From PMG-095 sp037200885 (GTDB lineage Bacteria; Myxococcota_A; Polyangia; Polyangiales; Polyangiaceae), in contig JBBCIN010000001.1 in NCBI GenBank assembly GCA_037200885.1, forward strand, positions 2,852,001 through 2,916,000: 64,000 nucleotides of DNA, read 5' to 3'. Position 1 is the first letter of the stretch, and each line of letters starts with the position of its first letter. The translations under genes were made by a program, and so were the position numbers. Below the pieces are notes generated by a model. It saw nothing but the letters and a program-made list of their open reading frames with translations. It was not told the origin of the DNA and searched no databases. This document shows positions 1 through 9,284 of the stretch, piece after piece.

Positions 1-574
1 GGCCGTACGGTCCGCGCCCGAGGGGGTATGAGGCTACGGGCATGGTGGTGGCGCCCTTGGCTCCCACTTTGCGCCCGAAGCAAGCCAGCTGCACGGGATC
101 GGGAGGGCTGTCGCCCCACGCATATTTTCTTCCGTCGTCACCGCGCGCCGCGCGCTCCCATTCCGCCTCGCGAGGCAGGCGCTTGCCACGAAACGCGCAA
201 TAGGCGCCGGCGTCGAACCAGGAGACGCCCACCACGGGTTGCTCTGCGCCGCGGAAACCCGCTTCGGGACCAGCATGAAAGCCGCGCGCCACGTTGTCGC
301 GATACGGTTTACACGCTCCCGCGTCGACGCACTCCAAGTATTTGCCGTTCGTCACTTCGGTCTTGTCCAACAAGAAGCCGGGCAAAGTCACCGAGTGAGC
401 CGGTTGTTCATCGCGCTCGCCGACGCCGTCGGCGCCCATGGTGAACGTACCACCCGGCACCGGCAGCATGTCCTCTGGCAGCGGGGGAGTGGACTGTGCG
501 CCAGCGGTCGCGCCGGATGCCAGAAGCGCCGTGCACGTCCACGCCGCGACCCTTTGCCACGCGCGTTCGCTCAC
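1..574 (-). CDS. FGE-sulfatase (SUMF1-type) domain secreted protein, 3' end beyond window
   Basis: Only the first 191 residues lie in the window. A GTG start at 574 overlaps the stop of the upstream OmpA-like gene (GTGA), so the two are probably co-translated. Residues 5-27 look like a secretion signal. The remainder reads as a formylglycine-generating-enzyme-type fold: GGTFTMG (41-47), EVTNGKY (73-79), PVVGVSWFDAGAYC (113-126), RLPREAEWERAARG (132-145) and YAWGD (151-155). Proteins with this domain include true sulfatase-activating enzymes and many non-catalytic or differently acting secreted relatives. The residues that would decide (the copper-binding Cys pair near the C-terminus) are outside the window, so no reaction is assigned. 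Confidence 0.85.
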   Translation of the reverse strand, partial: MSERAWQRVAAWTCTALLASGATAGAQSTPPLPEDMLPVPGGTFTMGADGVGERDEQPAHSVTLPGFLLDKTEVTNGKYLECVDAGACKPYRDNVARGFHAGPEAGFRGAEQPVVGVSWFDAGAYCAFRGKRLPREAEWERAARGDDGRKYAWGDSPPDPVQLACFGRKVGAKGATTMPVASYPLGRGPYG

Positions 575-1419
575 GGAGTCGGCTTCACGCTGGTCTGGAG
601 CAGCACCTTGAGCGACACGCGGCGGCTCTCTGGATCGGGCGCCGGCTGTGTCTTCGAACCGGCGCCGAACACGCTGGCGTTGGCGGCGATCGTCAGCAGC
701 CGCCGCGAGTCGACGCCGAGCGAAATCAAAAGCTGTTTGATCGCGCGTGCGCGTGCTTCCGCGAGCGAGATCGGTTCGCCCGGAGCGGTCTGACCGATCA
801 CGCCCAAGCACTCCAAACTCGGGTCGTCGGTCATGCGCTTGGCGACATCACGCGCATTGTTGGTGGCATCCGGCGAGAGCGAGGAAGAACCCTCGCCAAA
901 CGTGAAGCGCTCGCTGATCGCGCTACCTTCGCTCTGGGTGCGCGCGAGGCGATCCTGTTCGCTCGCCGAGTCGATGGCAGAGCAGCCCACGATGCTCGGC
1001 GCAGCCGCCGCCGGCCCTTGCTCGGGATCGAACGGCAGCACGTCCACGGTCACCGTTCCGGGCAGACAAGTGACTGGCTCGGCCGCCGAATGACACGCGA
1101 CGACTCGTTGCGGCTTCAGATGATCGACCAGCGCAAACTCGTGCACTGCCGGAGTGCTGAAGCGCATGCGCGCGTCCGCCGGCGTGAAGTGTGGATACTC
1201 TGCGTTCGCCTGCGGCGTGTAGATGGCTTCGTACACTACGTACGGTATCGGCATCTCGTGCTCTTCGACCTTCGTCAAATCGCGCAGGTTGCATTGGCCT
1301 GCCCAAGCTTCGCTCGGACACGTGTGCGTGGAGCTTGCGCAGCCCGTACTCAACGCAAGCAAGCTCACGAGGCACAGCGAGCCGCGACATCCTCCACGAG
1401 CCACTGGTCGCGCTAACAC
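571..1419 (-). CDS. OmpA-like domain lipoprotein
   Basis: A 282-residue envelope protein starting with GTG. Residues 1-27 form a lipoprotein signal ending in LSTGC, with Cys27 as the probable lipidated residue. Residues 30-165 are unlike anything I recognise and contain several Cys. Residues about 172-278 resemble the peptidoglycan-binding OmpA/MotB C-terminal domain: a FTFGEGSSSLSP strand, a LAEARARAIKQLL helix and an RRVSLKV terminal strand. Expected role: tethering the outer membrane or an envelope complex to peptidoglycan. It lies directly upstream of, and overlaps, the FGE-domain gene. The typical Asp/Arg diaminopimelate-binding pair is only partly visible, so binding is inferred. Confidence 0.75.
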   Translation of the reverse strand: MLARPVARGGCRGSLCLVSLLALSTGCASSTHTCPSEAWAGQCNLRDLTKVEEHEMPIPYVVYEAIYTPQANAEYPHFTPADARMRFSTPAVHEFALVDHLKPQRVVACHSAAEPVTCLPGTVTVDVLPFDPEQGPAAAAPSIVGCSAIDSASEQDRLARTQSEGSAISERFTFGEGSSSLSPDATNNARDVAKRMTDDPSLECLGVIGQTAPGEPISLAEARARAIKQLLISLGVDSRRLLTIAANASVFGAGSKTQPAPDPESRRVSLKVLLQTSVKPTP

Positions 1420-1677
1420 CCGAGCAGGTTAACACCACTCTTCGCAGCGTTGCTCTTGCAGGCGAAACGAGCGCAATTGCAGCCAGAAAGGCCAGCTCTG
1501 CAATGGGGACGCGACCGAGGGCACTTGGTGGTGGGGGGAGGGTGCTCCCCGGCCGCGTCCACGACTACAGAACACACGAGCTCAATCATTTCATCCACTA
1601 GATTGTGAGAACGACGCACGATTTATTGCGCACACACACGCAGTCACCATTCGCGCGGGGCGTTATTCCACGTCGCG

Positions 1678-2433
1678 TTATTCCCCGGTGTCGACACTTG
1701 GAACAGCATCCGGGTCTCGCAGCATCGTGTCGCCGAGCTCACCCGCGGTGAAGGGCGTGACGCGCTTCGTGGCGACATTTCCGATCTTACATTTCGCGCT
1801 GCGGTCGTCGAGTGCATGCCCGTACGGCAACTTGCTCTTGGCAGGCGCAACGTAAACCTGTCCGTCTGCCACTGGTTTCGGAATGATCGCAGCCGCAGTG
1901 CGAGGTCTGCCTGCGCGCGCGCCTTCGACGAACACGATCACGTCGTTACCCGAGATGCGATAGCCCCAATACGATGCGCCAGAACTTCCCTTGGGCTCGT
2001 TCTGACACGGCATGCTCTCGGAGCTCAGCGCCATCGCCAACTGAGTATCGTCGTTCAGTTGCGGCACGCTGCCTTGCCATTGAAACGCGGCCGACGGCGC
2101 CGAGCCGATCGCGACTTTGATGCACGTGCAGGCAGCGTTGGCGTGCTCGATCACCAAGCTCATATCGTGGCGCGCACCGAGCAGCGTCGGCGTGCCGGGC
2201 GAAGCCGCCGCCGCAGACGATGCCGCCAGCGCTTTGGCGCTGACCGGCTTATTGAAGTCGGGCGAGTCTTCGGGGCCTTCCTCCGCGTCGTGCCGCACGC
2301 GCGTTTTCACGTCCCCGTTCACCGAGGCTTGACAGCTCCACACGCTGAGCGCGATCGCTACCGTGCAAGGTCCGCGCTGCGAGAGTAGGCGCGCCAAATT
2401 GCGCCGAATGGCTTGATAGAACGAGCCCACCAC
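1678..2433 (-). CDS. secreted protein of unknown function
   Basis: About 251 residues. The start chosen is GTG at 2433 because GGGAGG lies five bases upstream; a longer TTG reading from 2466 would run into the divergent ATPase gene. The N-terminus has basic residues followed by a hydrophobic stretch ending at Cys34 (ALSVWSC), suggesting export and perhaps a lipoprotein with a poor lipobox. The middle is Ala/Ser-rich, followed by a Cys-containing domain (ACTCIKV, MPCQNEP, AKCKIGN). I recognise no family. It is divergently transcribed from the FliI/YscN-type ATPase with about 40 bp between starts. Confidence 0.6.
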   Translation of the reverse strand: MVGSFYQAIRRNLARLLSQRGPCTVAIALSVWSCQASVNGDVKTRVRHDAEEGPEDSPDFNKPVSAKALAASSAAAASPGTPTLLGARHDMSLVIEHANAACTCIKVAIGSAPSAAFQWQGSVPQLNDDTQLAMALSSESMPCQNEPKGSSGASYWGYRISGNDVIVFVEGARAGRPRTAAAIIPKPVADGQVYVAPAKSKLPYGHALDDRSAKCKIGNVATKRVTPFTAGELGDTMLRDPDAVPSVDTGE

Positions 2434-2475
2434 AAAAGCCTCCCATCCTTCAGGGCCTTTGGGCAAACTCTTGCC

Positions 2476-3783
2476 GTGGACATCGACTCGCTCCGAGCGC
2501 GCCTTGCGGGGACGTCCACACTGCGCCCGGTAGGCAAGGTGGTCGGTGTCACCGGCCTGATGCTACGCGTGACTTTGCCCGGCGCGCGCGTGGGCGACGT
2601 GCTGATCGTGCACCGCCGCGGCCAGCCGTTGAGCGCCGAAGTCGTGGGCTTCGCCGACGGCGAGGCGCTGGTCGTGCCGCTGGGTGAGCTCTCTGGCGTG
2701 GGCCCGGATGATTTGGTGGAGTCGACTGGCAGCGGCCTGGAAATCGGCGCGGGACCGGCGTTGCTCGGTCGGGTTTTGGACGGGCTGGGTCGACCGATCG
2801 ACGGCCGAGGGGCGCCGACTGGTCTCAGATGGGTGCCGGTGGATCGCGCTCCGCCGCCCGCCCTGGGCCGGCGCCCGGTGGACACCGCCGTGGCCACGGG
2901 CGTGCGGGTGATCGATGCCCTCATGACGCTCGGTGTGGGTCAGCGTGTGGGCTTGTTCGCGGGCTCGGGGGTGGGCAAGAGCACGCTGCTCGGTGCAATC
3001 GCGCGGGGCACCACGGCCGACGTCGTGGTGGTGGCGCTGGTCGGTGAGCGCGGTCGTGAGGTGTCGGAGTTTCTCGACCGCGCGCTGGGCAACGCCGGTC
3101 GCGCCCGCGCGGTCGTGGTCGTAGCCACCAGTGATGCGCCGCCTGTCGAGCGCCTGCGCGCGGCTCAGTCCGCCACCGCGATTGCCGAATCCTTCCGCGA
3201 CCAAGGAAAGAACGTGATGTTGCTCGTCGACTCGGTGACGCGTGTCGCGCGCGCGCAGCGCGAGATCGGTCTTGCGGCGGGCGAGCCGCCCGCGCGGCGC
3301 GGCTATCCGCCGAGCGTGTTTGCGCTCTTGCCGCGCCTGCTCGAACGCAGCGGTCAGGGCGAAAATGGCTCGATTACCGCGATTTACACGGTCCTCGTCG
3401 AGGGCTCCGACATGGACGAACCAATCGCCGACGAGGTTCGCGGCGTCCTCGACGGCCACATCGTGCTCGACCGACAGATCGCCGCGCGCGGTCATTATCC
3501 CGCCGTCGACGCCGTTTCTTCACTGTCACGCGTGATGGAACAGGTCGTGCCGCCTGCACACGTGCAAGCCGCGCGCCGCGTGCGCAGCGCACTCGCGTTG
3601 TACGAGCAAAAGCGAGACCTGATAGCGCTCGGCGCGTACCAGAAGGGCAGCGATGAGCGGCTCGACCAAGCGCTGCTGGTGTTGCCCGAGCTCGAGCGCT
3701 TCCTGTGTCAAGACGCCATGCTGAGCGAGCCACTCGAACGCACGCAGAGCGAGCTCCTGCGTTTGGCGCAAAAGCTCGCTTGA
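2476..3783 (+). CDS. FliI/YscN family type III secretion-type ATPase
   Basis: 435 residues from GTG 2476. Cytoplasmic hexameric ATPase family that unfolds and delivers substrates to flagellar or non-flagellar type III export machines. Visible features: N-terminal beta-barrel with RPVGKVVGV; P-loop GSGVGKST (163-170); LVGERGREVSEFL just after it; Walker B NVMLLVDS (246-253); the FliI/YscN signature GYPPSVFALLPRLLERSG; and EGSDMDEPIADEVRGVLDGHIVLDR. Length fits the family. No other type III secretion or flagellar gene is in the window, and it converges on dnaJ with only 11 bp between stops. Polyangia are generally non-flagellated, so a non-flagellar system is more likely than flagella; that is inference. 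F-type and Rho ATPases are excluded by the signature motifs. Confidence 0.9.
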   Translation: MDIDSLRARLAGTSTLRPVGKVVGVTGLMLRVTLPGARVGDVLIVHRRGQPLSAEVVGFADGEALVVPLGELSGVGPDDLVESTGSGLEIGAGPALLGRVLDGLGRPIDGRGAPTGLRWVPVDRAPPPALGRRPVDTAVATGVRVIDALMTLGVGQRVGLFAGSGVGKSTLLGAIARGTTADVVVVALVGERGREVSEFLDRALGNAGRARAVVVVATSDAPPVERLRAAQSATAIAESFRDQGKNVMLLVDSVTRVARAQREIGLAAGEPPARRGYPPSVFALLPRLLERSGQGENGSITAIYTVLVEGSDMDEPIADEVRGVLDGHIVLDRQIAARGHYPAVDAVSSLSRVMEQVVPPAHVQAARRVRSALALYEQKRDLIALGAYQKGSDERLDQALLVLPELERFLCQDAMLSEPLERTQSELLRLAQKLA

Positions 3784-3794
3784 ATGCCAGCGGT

Positions 3795-4892
3795 TCAATC
3801 CGCCGCGGTGTCCGGGCCGAGCTCGCTCTCGAGCTCACGCAGCAGCTTCTTGGCTTGCTTGCTGAGCTTGGTCGGTACACGCACGTTCACCGCGACGTGT
3901 AGATCTCCGCGGCCGTGGCGATCGAGCCGGGGCATGCCTTGCCCGCGCACCACGATGATGCTGTTCGGTTGAGTGCCCGGCGCGACCTCGGCGCTGACCA
4001 CGGTGTCGTCCGGCATGGTGATCTCGAGCTTGCTGCCGAGGGCCGCCTCGGCGAAGGAGATCGACGCGCGCGTGCCGAGATCGGCGCCCTGACGCTCGAA
4101 GCGCTCATCCGCTTCGACCTCGATATCAACGTACAAATCACCTGCGGGCAGGCCCTCCGGGCCGGGCATGCCCTGGCGCGGCACGCGCAAGCGCTGGCCA
4201 GAGTCGATCCCGCCGGGGATTGCCACCAGCACCTTGCGTGTGCGTTCGACCGCGCCCGCACCGTGACAGGTCTTGCACGGAGACGGGAGGTACTGGCCGG
4301 TGCCGCGACAGCGGGCGCACGGACTCGAGAACATGATGAAACCGCGTTGAGCCGTGACCTGGCCGGAGCCCCGGCACTGGGTGCAGGTTTCGGTTTTGCT
4401 GCCGGGCTCTGCGCCCGAGCCGTGGCAGGTGTCACAAGGTGCCGCGCCGCTGACGTTGATCTCGTGCTTTCCACCGAGCAGCGCGTCGCGCAGCGAGATC
4501 ACCGCTTCGACCCGTACGTCCTGGCCGCGTTCGACGCGTTTGCGGCGGCCGCCACCGCCTTGCGCCTGACCGCCAAATCCCCCGAAAAAATCGGAGAACA
4601 TGTCTTGGAAATGGCTCAGGATGTCGCCCATACCGGCGTTGTTGAAGTCGAACCCGCCGGCACCGTTCAGCCCCGCGTGGCCGAAGCGATCGTAGGCCTG
4701 ACGCTTTCCGGGGTCCGACAGCACGCTGTAGGCCTCGCTCGCCTCCTTGAACATTTCCTCGGCGGCCTTGTCGCCCGGGTTTCGGTCGGGGTGATGCTTC
4801 AAGGCAGCCTGACGGTAGGCCTTCTTGATCTCGTCGTCCGACGCCTCTCGAGACACGCTCAAGACCACGTAAAAGTCGCGCTTTTCACTCAT
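3795..4892 (-). CDS. dnaJ: chaperone DnaJ
   Basis: Hsp40 co-chaperone that delivers unfolded clients to DnaK and stimulates its ATPase. From ATG 4892 the protein is 365 residues with full type-I layout: J domain (about 4-70) with HPD at 34-36; Gly/Phe-rich linker (75-125); four zinc-finger repeats of the CxxCxGxG type (CDTCHGSG, CTQCRGSG, CARCRGTG, CKTCHGAG); and the C-terminal client-binding and dimerisation domains. A GTG eight codons earlier is possible but adds nothing conserved. It follows a methyltransferase/coiled-coil gene by 63 bp on the same strand rather than grpE/dnaK, so it may be a secondary dnaJ copy. Confidence 0.95.
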   Translation of the reverse strand: MSEKRDFYVVLSVSREASDDEIKKAYRQAALKHHPDRNPGDKAAEEMFKEASEAYSVLSDPGKRQAYDRFGHAGLNGAGGFDFNNAGMGDILSHFQDMFSDFFGGFGGQAQGGGGRRKRVERGQDVRVEAVISLRDALLGGKHEINVSGAAPCDTCHGSGAEPGSKTETCTQCRGSGQVTAQRGFIMFSSPCARCRGTGQYLPSPCKTCHGAGAVERTRKVLVAIPGGIDSGQRLRVPRQGMPGPEGLPAGDLYVDIEVEADERFERQGADLGTRASISFAEAALGSKLEITMPDDTVVSAEVAPGTQPNSIIVVRGQGMPRLDRHGRGDLHVAVNVRVPTKLSKQAKKLLRELESELGPDTAAD

Positions 4893-4955
4893 GCTGGATG
4901 TCGCCGACCCGGCCACTGAAAGATGGTCGGCAAGGTAAGGCTTTCGATCGACCTG

Positions 4956-6386
4956 TCAACGCGCTTCTTCGCCGGGCAGCGCAGTTTCTGCAGCTGAGCT
5001 TTCCCCGGTCGGGGGCTTGCCGGCCAATTCAAGCCGCAGCGAGAGGCTTTCGATCGTCCACGCCGCGGCCTGTAGATCCGCTTCACGCTCGGCGAGGGCC
5101 CGCTCGAGCTCCAGGCTCGCATGTTTCGATTGCTCGCTGGTCCGCCGTTCGAGCTCGCGGACCAGCTCCCGCCCGGTGCGTTCGGCGGTGCGCAGATCCT
5201 GTTCCAGGCGGCGCACTTCACTCCCACGTTCGGTGAGTTGGCGCTCGAACTCGGCAAGCTCGACCGCGCCGCCCTGCTCGAGCTTCTCGGTTTGTTCGGC
5301 GAGCTGACGGTTGCGCTCGGAGAGCTCGCTCGTGACGCGACCGAGCTCGCTCGCCTTGTTGCTGGCCTCAGCGCGCAAATTCGTCGCCTGAGTGCGGAGG
5401 GCACTGAGCTCGGCGCGTGCGGCGCTGATTTCTTTCTCGTGCTGGGTCTTGAGTACGGCGCTGGCTTGACGCTCGGCCTCGAGCTTGGCGCGCTCCGCTT
5501 CGAACTTGGCGCGTTCGGCCTCGAGCTCGGTTTCGCTGTGATCGGCGCGCTCGTCGGCGGTGCTGGCGCGCGACTCGAGCTCTTTGATCCATTGATTGAG
5601 ACGTGCCAGCTCGACGTCGTGCGCCTTGGTTTGCGCGAGGTTCTCACGAGGTAGAGCGGGGGCGAGGGGCGCCACGGCCACACTAGCGGACGGGGTATTG
5701 ACGCTGCCGAGCAAACGCCGAGTCGGCAGCTGAATGACCGCGAACTCGTCCAGGCGCACCTCTTGGCTCGAGGCCAGGGCGATGAAAAAGTCGGGCTCTT
5801 CCGCCCCGCCGGGCACGAAACTCGTATCGAGTGCGGGCTCCGGCTCGCCGGAGGCCGAAAAATCCGCGATCGCATAACCGACGAACGGAGTTTGGCCGAG
5901 CATGCGCACGTGCTCGAACTCGGCGGCCACCGCGTCGTAGAGCGCGTAGTAGTCGAGGCTCGTGGCGGCTGCGCTCGGCGAGGGCGTCGCGCGAAGCAGC
6001 GGGAAAGCAGCCTCCGGATTGGGGCAGGCGGCGACTAATACGCCGCGCGACCCCAGCGCTCGCTTGGCGGTGCGGAGTAAAGACAGCGGATTGTAGGCGC
6101 CCAAATTATCGACCAGCGCCAGTTCGAAAGCGCCTTCGCGCAGCGACAAGTCGCTGTCAGCCAGGCTCGAGAACGAGATCTGCGTCGAGCGATTGCGGGC
6201 GGCGGCTTCGGAGACGCGCACCGCGTCCGAATCGCACACGTGGATAGAGCGCGCGCCGCGCTCCAAGAGCTGCAAGGACAGCGAGCCGAGCGCGTTGCCA
6301 AACACCAGCACGCGGCGATTCGAAGCCAGCGGCTCGGCATAGGCGGCCAGCGCGATGCTCGGCTCCAGCGAGGAAGGTTCGGTCAT
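4956..6386 (-). CDS. class I methyltransferase-like protein with long coiled coil
   Basis: 476 residues. The first 160 form a Rossmann-type SAM-methyltransferase-like domain: RVLVFGNALGSLSLQLLERG matches motif I loosely (the usual GxGxG is degenerate), then an acidic strand end HVCDSD and LALVDNLGAYNPLSLL. A middle segment (about 160-250) has no recognised domain. Residues about 255-450 are a nearly unbroken Glu/Arg/Ala heptad-rich coiled coil, with repeated EAERAKFEAERAKLEAER. I infer a structural or scaffolding protein that may or may not retain methylation; the weakened glycine loop argues against assuming activity. It sits upstream of dnaJ in the same orientation and is likely co-transcribed with it. 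Confidence 0.7.
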   Translation of the reverse strand: MTEPSSLEPSIALAAYAEPLASNRRVLVFGNALGSLSLQLLERGARSIHVCDSDAVRVSEAAARNRSTQISFSSLADSDLSLREGAFELALVDNLGAYNPLSLLRTAKRALGSRGVLVAACPNPEAAFPLLRATPSPSAAATSLDYYALYDAVAAEFEHVRMLGQTPFVGYAIADFSASGEPEPALDTSFVPGGAEEPDFFIALASSQEVRLDEFAVIQLPTRRLLGSVNTPSASVAVAPLAPALPRENLAQTKAHDVELARLNQWIKELESRASTADERADHSETELEAERAKFEAERAKLEAERQASAVLKTQHEKEISAARAELSALRTQATNLRAEASNKASELGRVTSELSERNRQLAEQTEKLEQGGAVELAEFERQLTERGSEVRRLEQDLRTAERTGRELVRELERRTSEQSKHASLELERALAEREADLQAAAWTIESLSLRLELAGKPPTGESSAAETALPGEEAR

Positions 6387-6439
6387 TCGAGGGCCCGGAG
6401 GCTAGCGGAGAAACAGCGGTGGTAAAAGCCTCCCGCCAG

Positions 6440-6970
6440 CTAGGGCTGACGGCAGGGTGCGGGCACTTTGCACGGAGTGCCGCAATTCAAGCCCAATGCG
6501 TAGCGCTCGACTTGGCGCGCCTGCTCGTTGCCGAGCCCGGAACCGGCCAGGCACAGCATCACCGAATCCTCAGGGGACAGCGCTTGCGCCGGATCGGTGC
6601 ACAACGCGTTCAGGCACTGGCCGTCTTTCGAGCCATGGCTGGGTGGGCAATCAGCGTCGCTTTGGCACACGAGCGCGCGGCACTCGCCAGGTGTGCCGGG
6701 CGCCTGACCTGGAACCACATCACAAATGCCCACCAGCCGTCCAACCCGAATGAGGGCCAACGCGGTCCGGTCGCCTGAGCGCTTGTCGCCCGAAGTCTGG
6801 CTCAGCGCACATTCGCCCGAGCGCTCACACTTGGCGGAGAAATGCCGGCGTTCGGTATCCACGAGTTGACGCTCACTCGAGCTCTTGCACCCCGCGAGAC
6901 TCGCGCTCGCGAGCAGGGCGAGCGTCAGTATCGATGCCAGGAGCATGGTGCGCTGAATTCGAGCGAGCAT
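6440..6970 (-). CDS. Cys-rich lipoprotein of unknown function
   Basis: 176 residues from ATG 6970. A clear lipoprotein signal: hydrophobic residues 9-25, then SLAGC with Cys28 as lipidation site. The mature part has about 11 further Cys, including ECRALVCQSDADCPP, a short version of the xDADC Cys-rich motif seen several times in this window (compare 12185-13354). No enzymatic motif is visible. Disulfide-bonded surface or periplasmic lipoproteins of this type are common in myxobacteria; function unknown. Confidence 0.7.
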   Translation of the reverse strand: MLARIQRTMLLASILTLALLASASLAGCKSSSERQLVDTERRHFSAKCERSGECALSQTSGDKRSGDRTALALIRVGRLVGICDVVPGQAPGTPGECRALVCQSDADCPPSHGSKDGQCLNALCTDPAQALSPEDSVMLCLAGSGLGNEQARQVERYALGLNCGTPCKVPAPCRQP

Positions 6971-7101
6971 CACGGCCGCGCAGCATGGCCCGGGACCGAA
7001 GGGCAGGTCAAACGCGCCCTTCTTGCGTGCGCTCGGCAGAATTTCTGAGTTTTTCTTGGCCTGGCGCTATGCTTGGAACGAACTTTCGCTCGAACTCGGT
7101 C

Positions 7102-8466
7102 ATGTACAAGAAAACACTCGTCGTCGACGGTATTACCCCGGTGGGCGCCTACCAAGCGCTGCGTCAGCGCTCGGAGGGGGGTTCGTTTCTGCTCGAGAGC
7201 GTGGTCGCTGGAGAACGTTGGGGGCGTTACTCGATCCTCGGCTATCGCCCGCGCTCGCAGCACGTGGTGTACGGCGAACCGGGCATCGACCCGTTTTCGC
7301 GCTTGTCCGAGCTCGCGCCCGGTGGCGGCGCGGACGAGACGGATATGGCGGCCCGCTTCGCCACCGCCTGCGTCGGTCTGTTGACCTACGACATGGTGCA
7401 CTTCGTGACCAAGGTCGAGCCATGGCCGGAGCTGCTCGGTCGGAAGCGACCGATCGCGCGCATGATCTCGAATGCCACGGTCGTCGTGTTCGACAACTTG
7501 ACGCACACCGCGGTGATCGCCGCGCAAGATCCGGCGGAGGTCGAGCGTGCAGAGCACGATCTGTCGCATGCCACCACCCTGCCTTTGATGGCACCGCCAG
7601 ATCCGCAAGCCTTGCCGAGTGACGTGGACGTGAACATGAGCGACGCCGACTACGGCCGGGTCGTGGAGCGCGCCAAGGAGTACATTCGGGCCGGGGATGC
7701 CTTTCAAATCGTGCCTGCGCGCACCTTTTCCACGCCCACGGGCGGGGCCGATCCGTTCGACGTGTACCGCGCGATGCGTGTGCTTTCGCCCGCGCCCTAC
7801 ATGTATTTGTTGGAACTGCCGGAGCGAGACGGCGCCTCTGCGGTGGCCATCGCCGGGGCCAGTCCCGAGACCCTCGTGCGCGTGGAGAACAAGCGCATCA
7901 CGCTGCGTCCGATCGCCGGCACGCGTCGCCGGGGTCGTAGTCCAGAAGAAGACCAAGCCTTCGCCGAAGAGATGTTGGCCGATCCCAAGGAGCGCGCCGA
8001 GCACGTGATGCTGATCGATCTCGCGCGCAACGACGTCGGTCGCGTATCCAAGTCGGGCACGGTGCGCGTGCCGCTCCACATGAGCGTCGAGAAGTACAGC
8101 CACGTGATGCACATCACGAGTGAGGTCGAGGGTGAGCTTGCGCCGAACTTGGGGCCGTGGGACGTAATTCGCGCCACCTTTCCCGCAGGTACGCTCAGCG
8201 GTGCACCCAAAGTTCGAGCCATGCAAATCATCCGCGAGCTGGAGCTTCGCCCGCGCGGCGCCTACGGCGGCGCGATTGGCTACGTCACCGGCGGCACCAG
8301 TTTGGATCTGGCGATCGCCATCCGCACGGTAGTGATGCAAGACGGGCGCTTCGAAGTGACGGCTGGCGCGGGCGTCGTCGCCGACAGCGTCCCCGAGCTC
8401 GAAGCCAAAGAAACGCGCAACAAAGCCCGCGCCGCGCTATCGGCGATCTCCGCCGCACGCCGCTGA
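7102..8466 (+). CDS. trpE: anthranilate synthase component I
   Basis: Converts chorismate plus ammonia (from the glutaminase TrpG) to anthranilate, the first committed step of tryptophan synthesis. 454 residues from ATG 7102; ATG 7069 in frame would add 11 unconserved residues. Chorismate-binding domain features: SFLLESV near the N-terminus, PYMYLLE, IAGASPETLVR, RPIAGTRRRG (typical TrpE rather than PabB), DLARNDVGRV, FPAGTLSGAPKVRAMQII and RGAYGGAIGYV. No trpG, trpD or attenuator leader peptide lies next to it, so the glutaminase must be encoded elsewhere. A small unknown gene starts nine bases after the stop and may be co-transcribed. Confidence 0.93.
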   Translation: MYKKTLVVDGITPVGAYQALRQRSEGGSFLLESVVAGERWGRYSILGYRPRSQHVVYGEPGIDPFSRLSELAPGGGADETDMAARFATACVGLLTYDMVHFVTKVEPWPELLGRKRPIARMISNATVVVFDNLTHTAVIAAQDPAEVERAEHDLSHATTLPLMAPPDPQALPSDVDVNMSDADYGRVVERAKEYIRAGDAFQIVPARTFSTPTGGADPFDVYRAMRVLSPAPYMYLLELPERDGASAVAIAGASPETLVRVENKRITLRPIAGTRRRGRSPEEDQAFAEEMLADPKERAEHVMLIDLARNDVGRVSKSGTVRVPLHMSVEKYSHVMHITSEVEGELAPNLGPWDVIRATFPAGTLSGAPKVRAMQIIRELELRPRGAYGGAIGYVTGGTSLDLAIAIRTVVMQDGRFEVTAGAGVVADSVPELEAKETRNKARAALSAISAARR

Positions 8467-8474
8467 GCCTGGCC

Positions 8475-9044
8475 ATGCCCCTGAGTGACGAGAACGCGTT
8501 CGGCGTGCTGATCGCCTACTTTGCGATCGGAGACGACGAGTATGCGCTGGAACCAGCCGACTTCGCCGCGCGCTTTTTGGAATTTCGCTCCGCTCTGCGC
8601 GCCTGCCTGGAGACCTTTCCGCTCGCCCAGTCGGGCATCGCGCGTGAGTTCGGCCACGCGCTGTACATCGAGTTCGCCGACGGCGAGCAGCTCGAAGATC
8701 CGATCTCGTGGATCAAGCTCGTGCGCGCTCGGCTCAAGGCACTCGAATTGCTCAGCGTCGGCGTGCTCAGCCACGGCGGCCGCTGGCAAGCCGACCCCGC
8801 CGAAGCGCCGCCCCCCATCACCGCCGGAATCGAATGGCACCAGGTGTCCTTGCCCAGCGAACCGCTGCGGCGAGCGCTGTACGCCGAAACCGCCAGCCAC
8901 GGCACCGATGAAGACGACGAAAATGCCTGGGGCCCCGGCATCTACGTCGACACCGAAGCCGTCGAAGCCCTCGGCCGCACCCTAAAAAACGCGCCCACCC
9001 CACTCGCCATCGCCGGCGCCACTTTTTATCGCGTCGCTCGCTGA
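8475..9044 (+). CDS. hypothetical protein downstream of trpE
   Basis: 189 residues from ATG 8475, eight bases after the trpE stop. It is soluble-looking and acidic with a C-terminal TEAVEALGRTLKNAP helix. No signal peptide, membrane segment, cofactor motif or known domain is apparent. Close spacing suggests translation coupled to trpE, but I see nothing that ties it to tryptophan synthesis. Confidence 0.6.
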   Translation: MPLSDENAFGVLIAYFAIGDDEYALEPADFAARFLEFRSALRACLETFPLAQSGIAREFGHALYIEFADGEQLEDPISWIKLVRARLKALELLSVGVLSHGGRWQADPAEAPPPITAGIEWHQVSLPSEPLRRALYAETASHGTDEDDENAWGPGIYVDTEAVEALGRTLKNAPTPLAIAGATFYRVAR

Positions 9045-9284
9045 GCGGCTTGGACTTGCAAGCGTCTCTCTGCGCGAATGCGGCAGCCGACATCGCCCCA
9101 TTTCCGCATGCCGCTCTTGTCGTTACGACTCGAGCGCACGCCGCGCAGCGTTGACCCAAAAAATTCTCCGTGAGTTCTCAGGTGGATAGATCGCGCGCTC
9201 CGGTACCCCGAGGACTTGGCGCCTTGGCGGTTAAAATTCAGGGAGCCGTGGAGCCCGTGATTGGCCGTCGGCGCGTGTTGAGCG

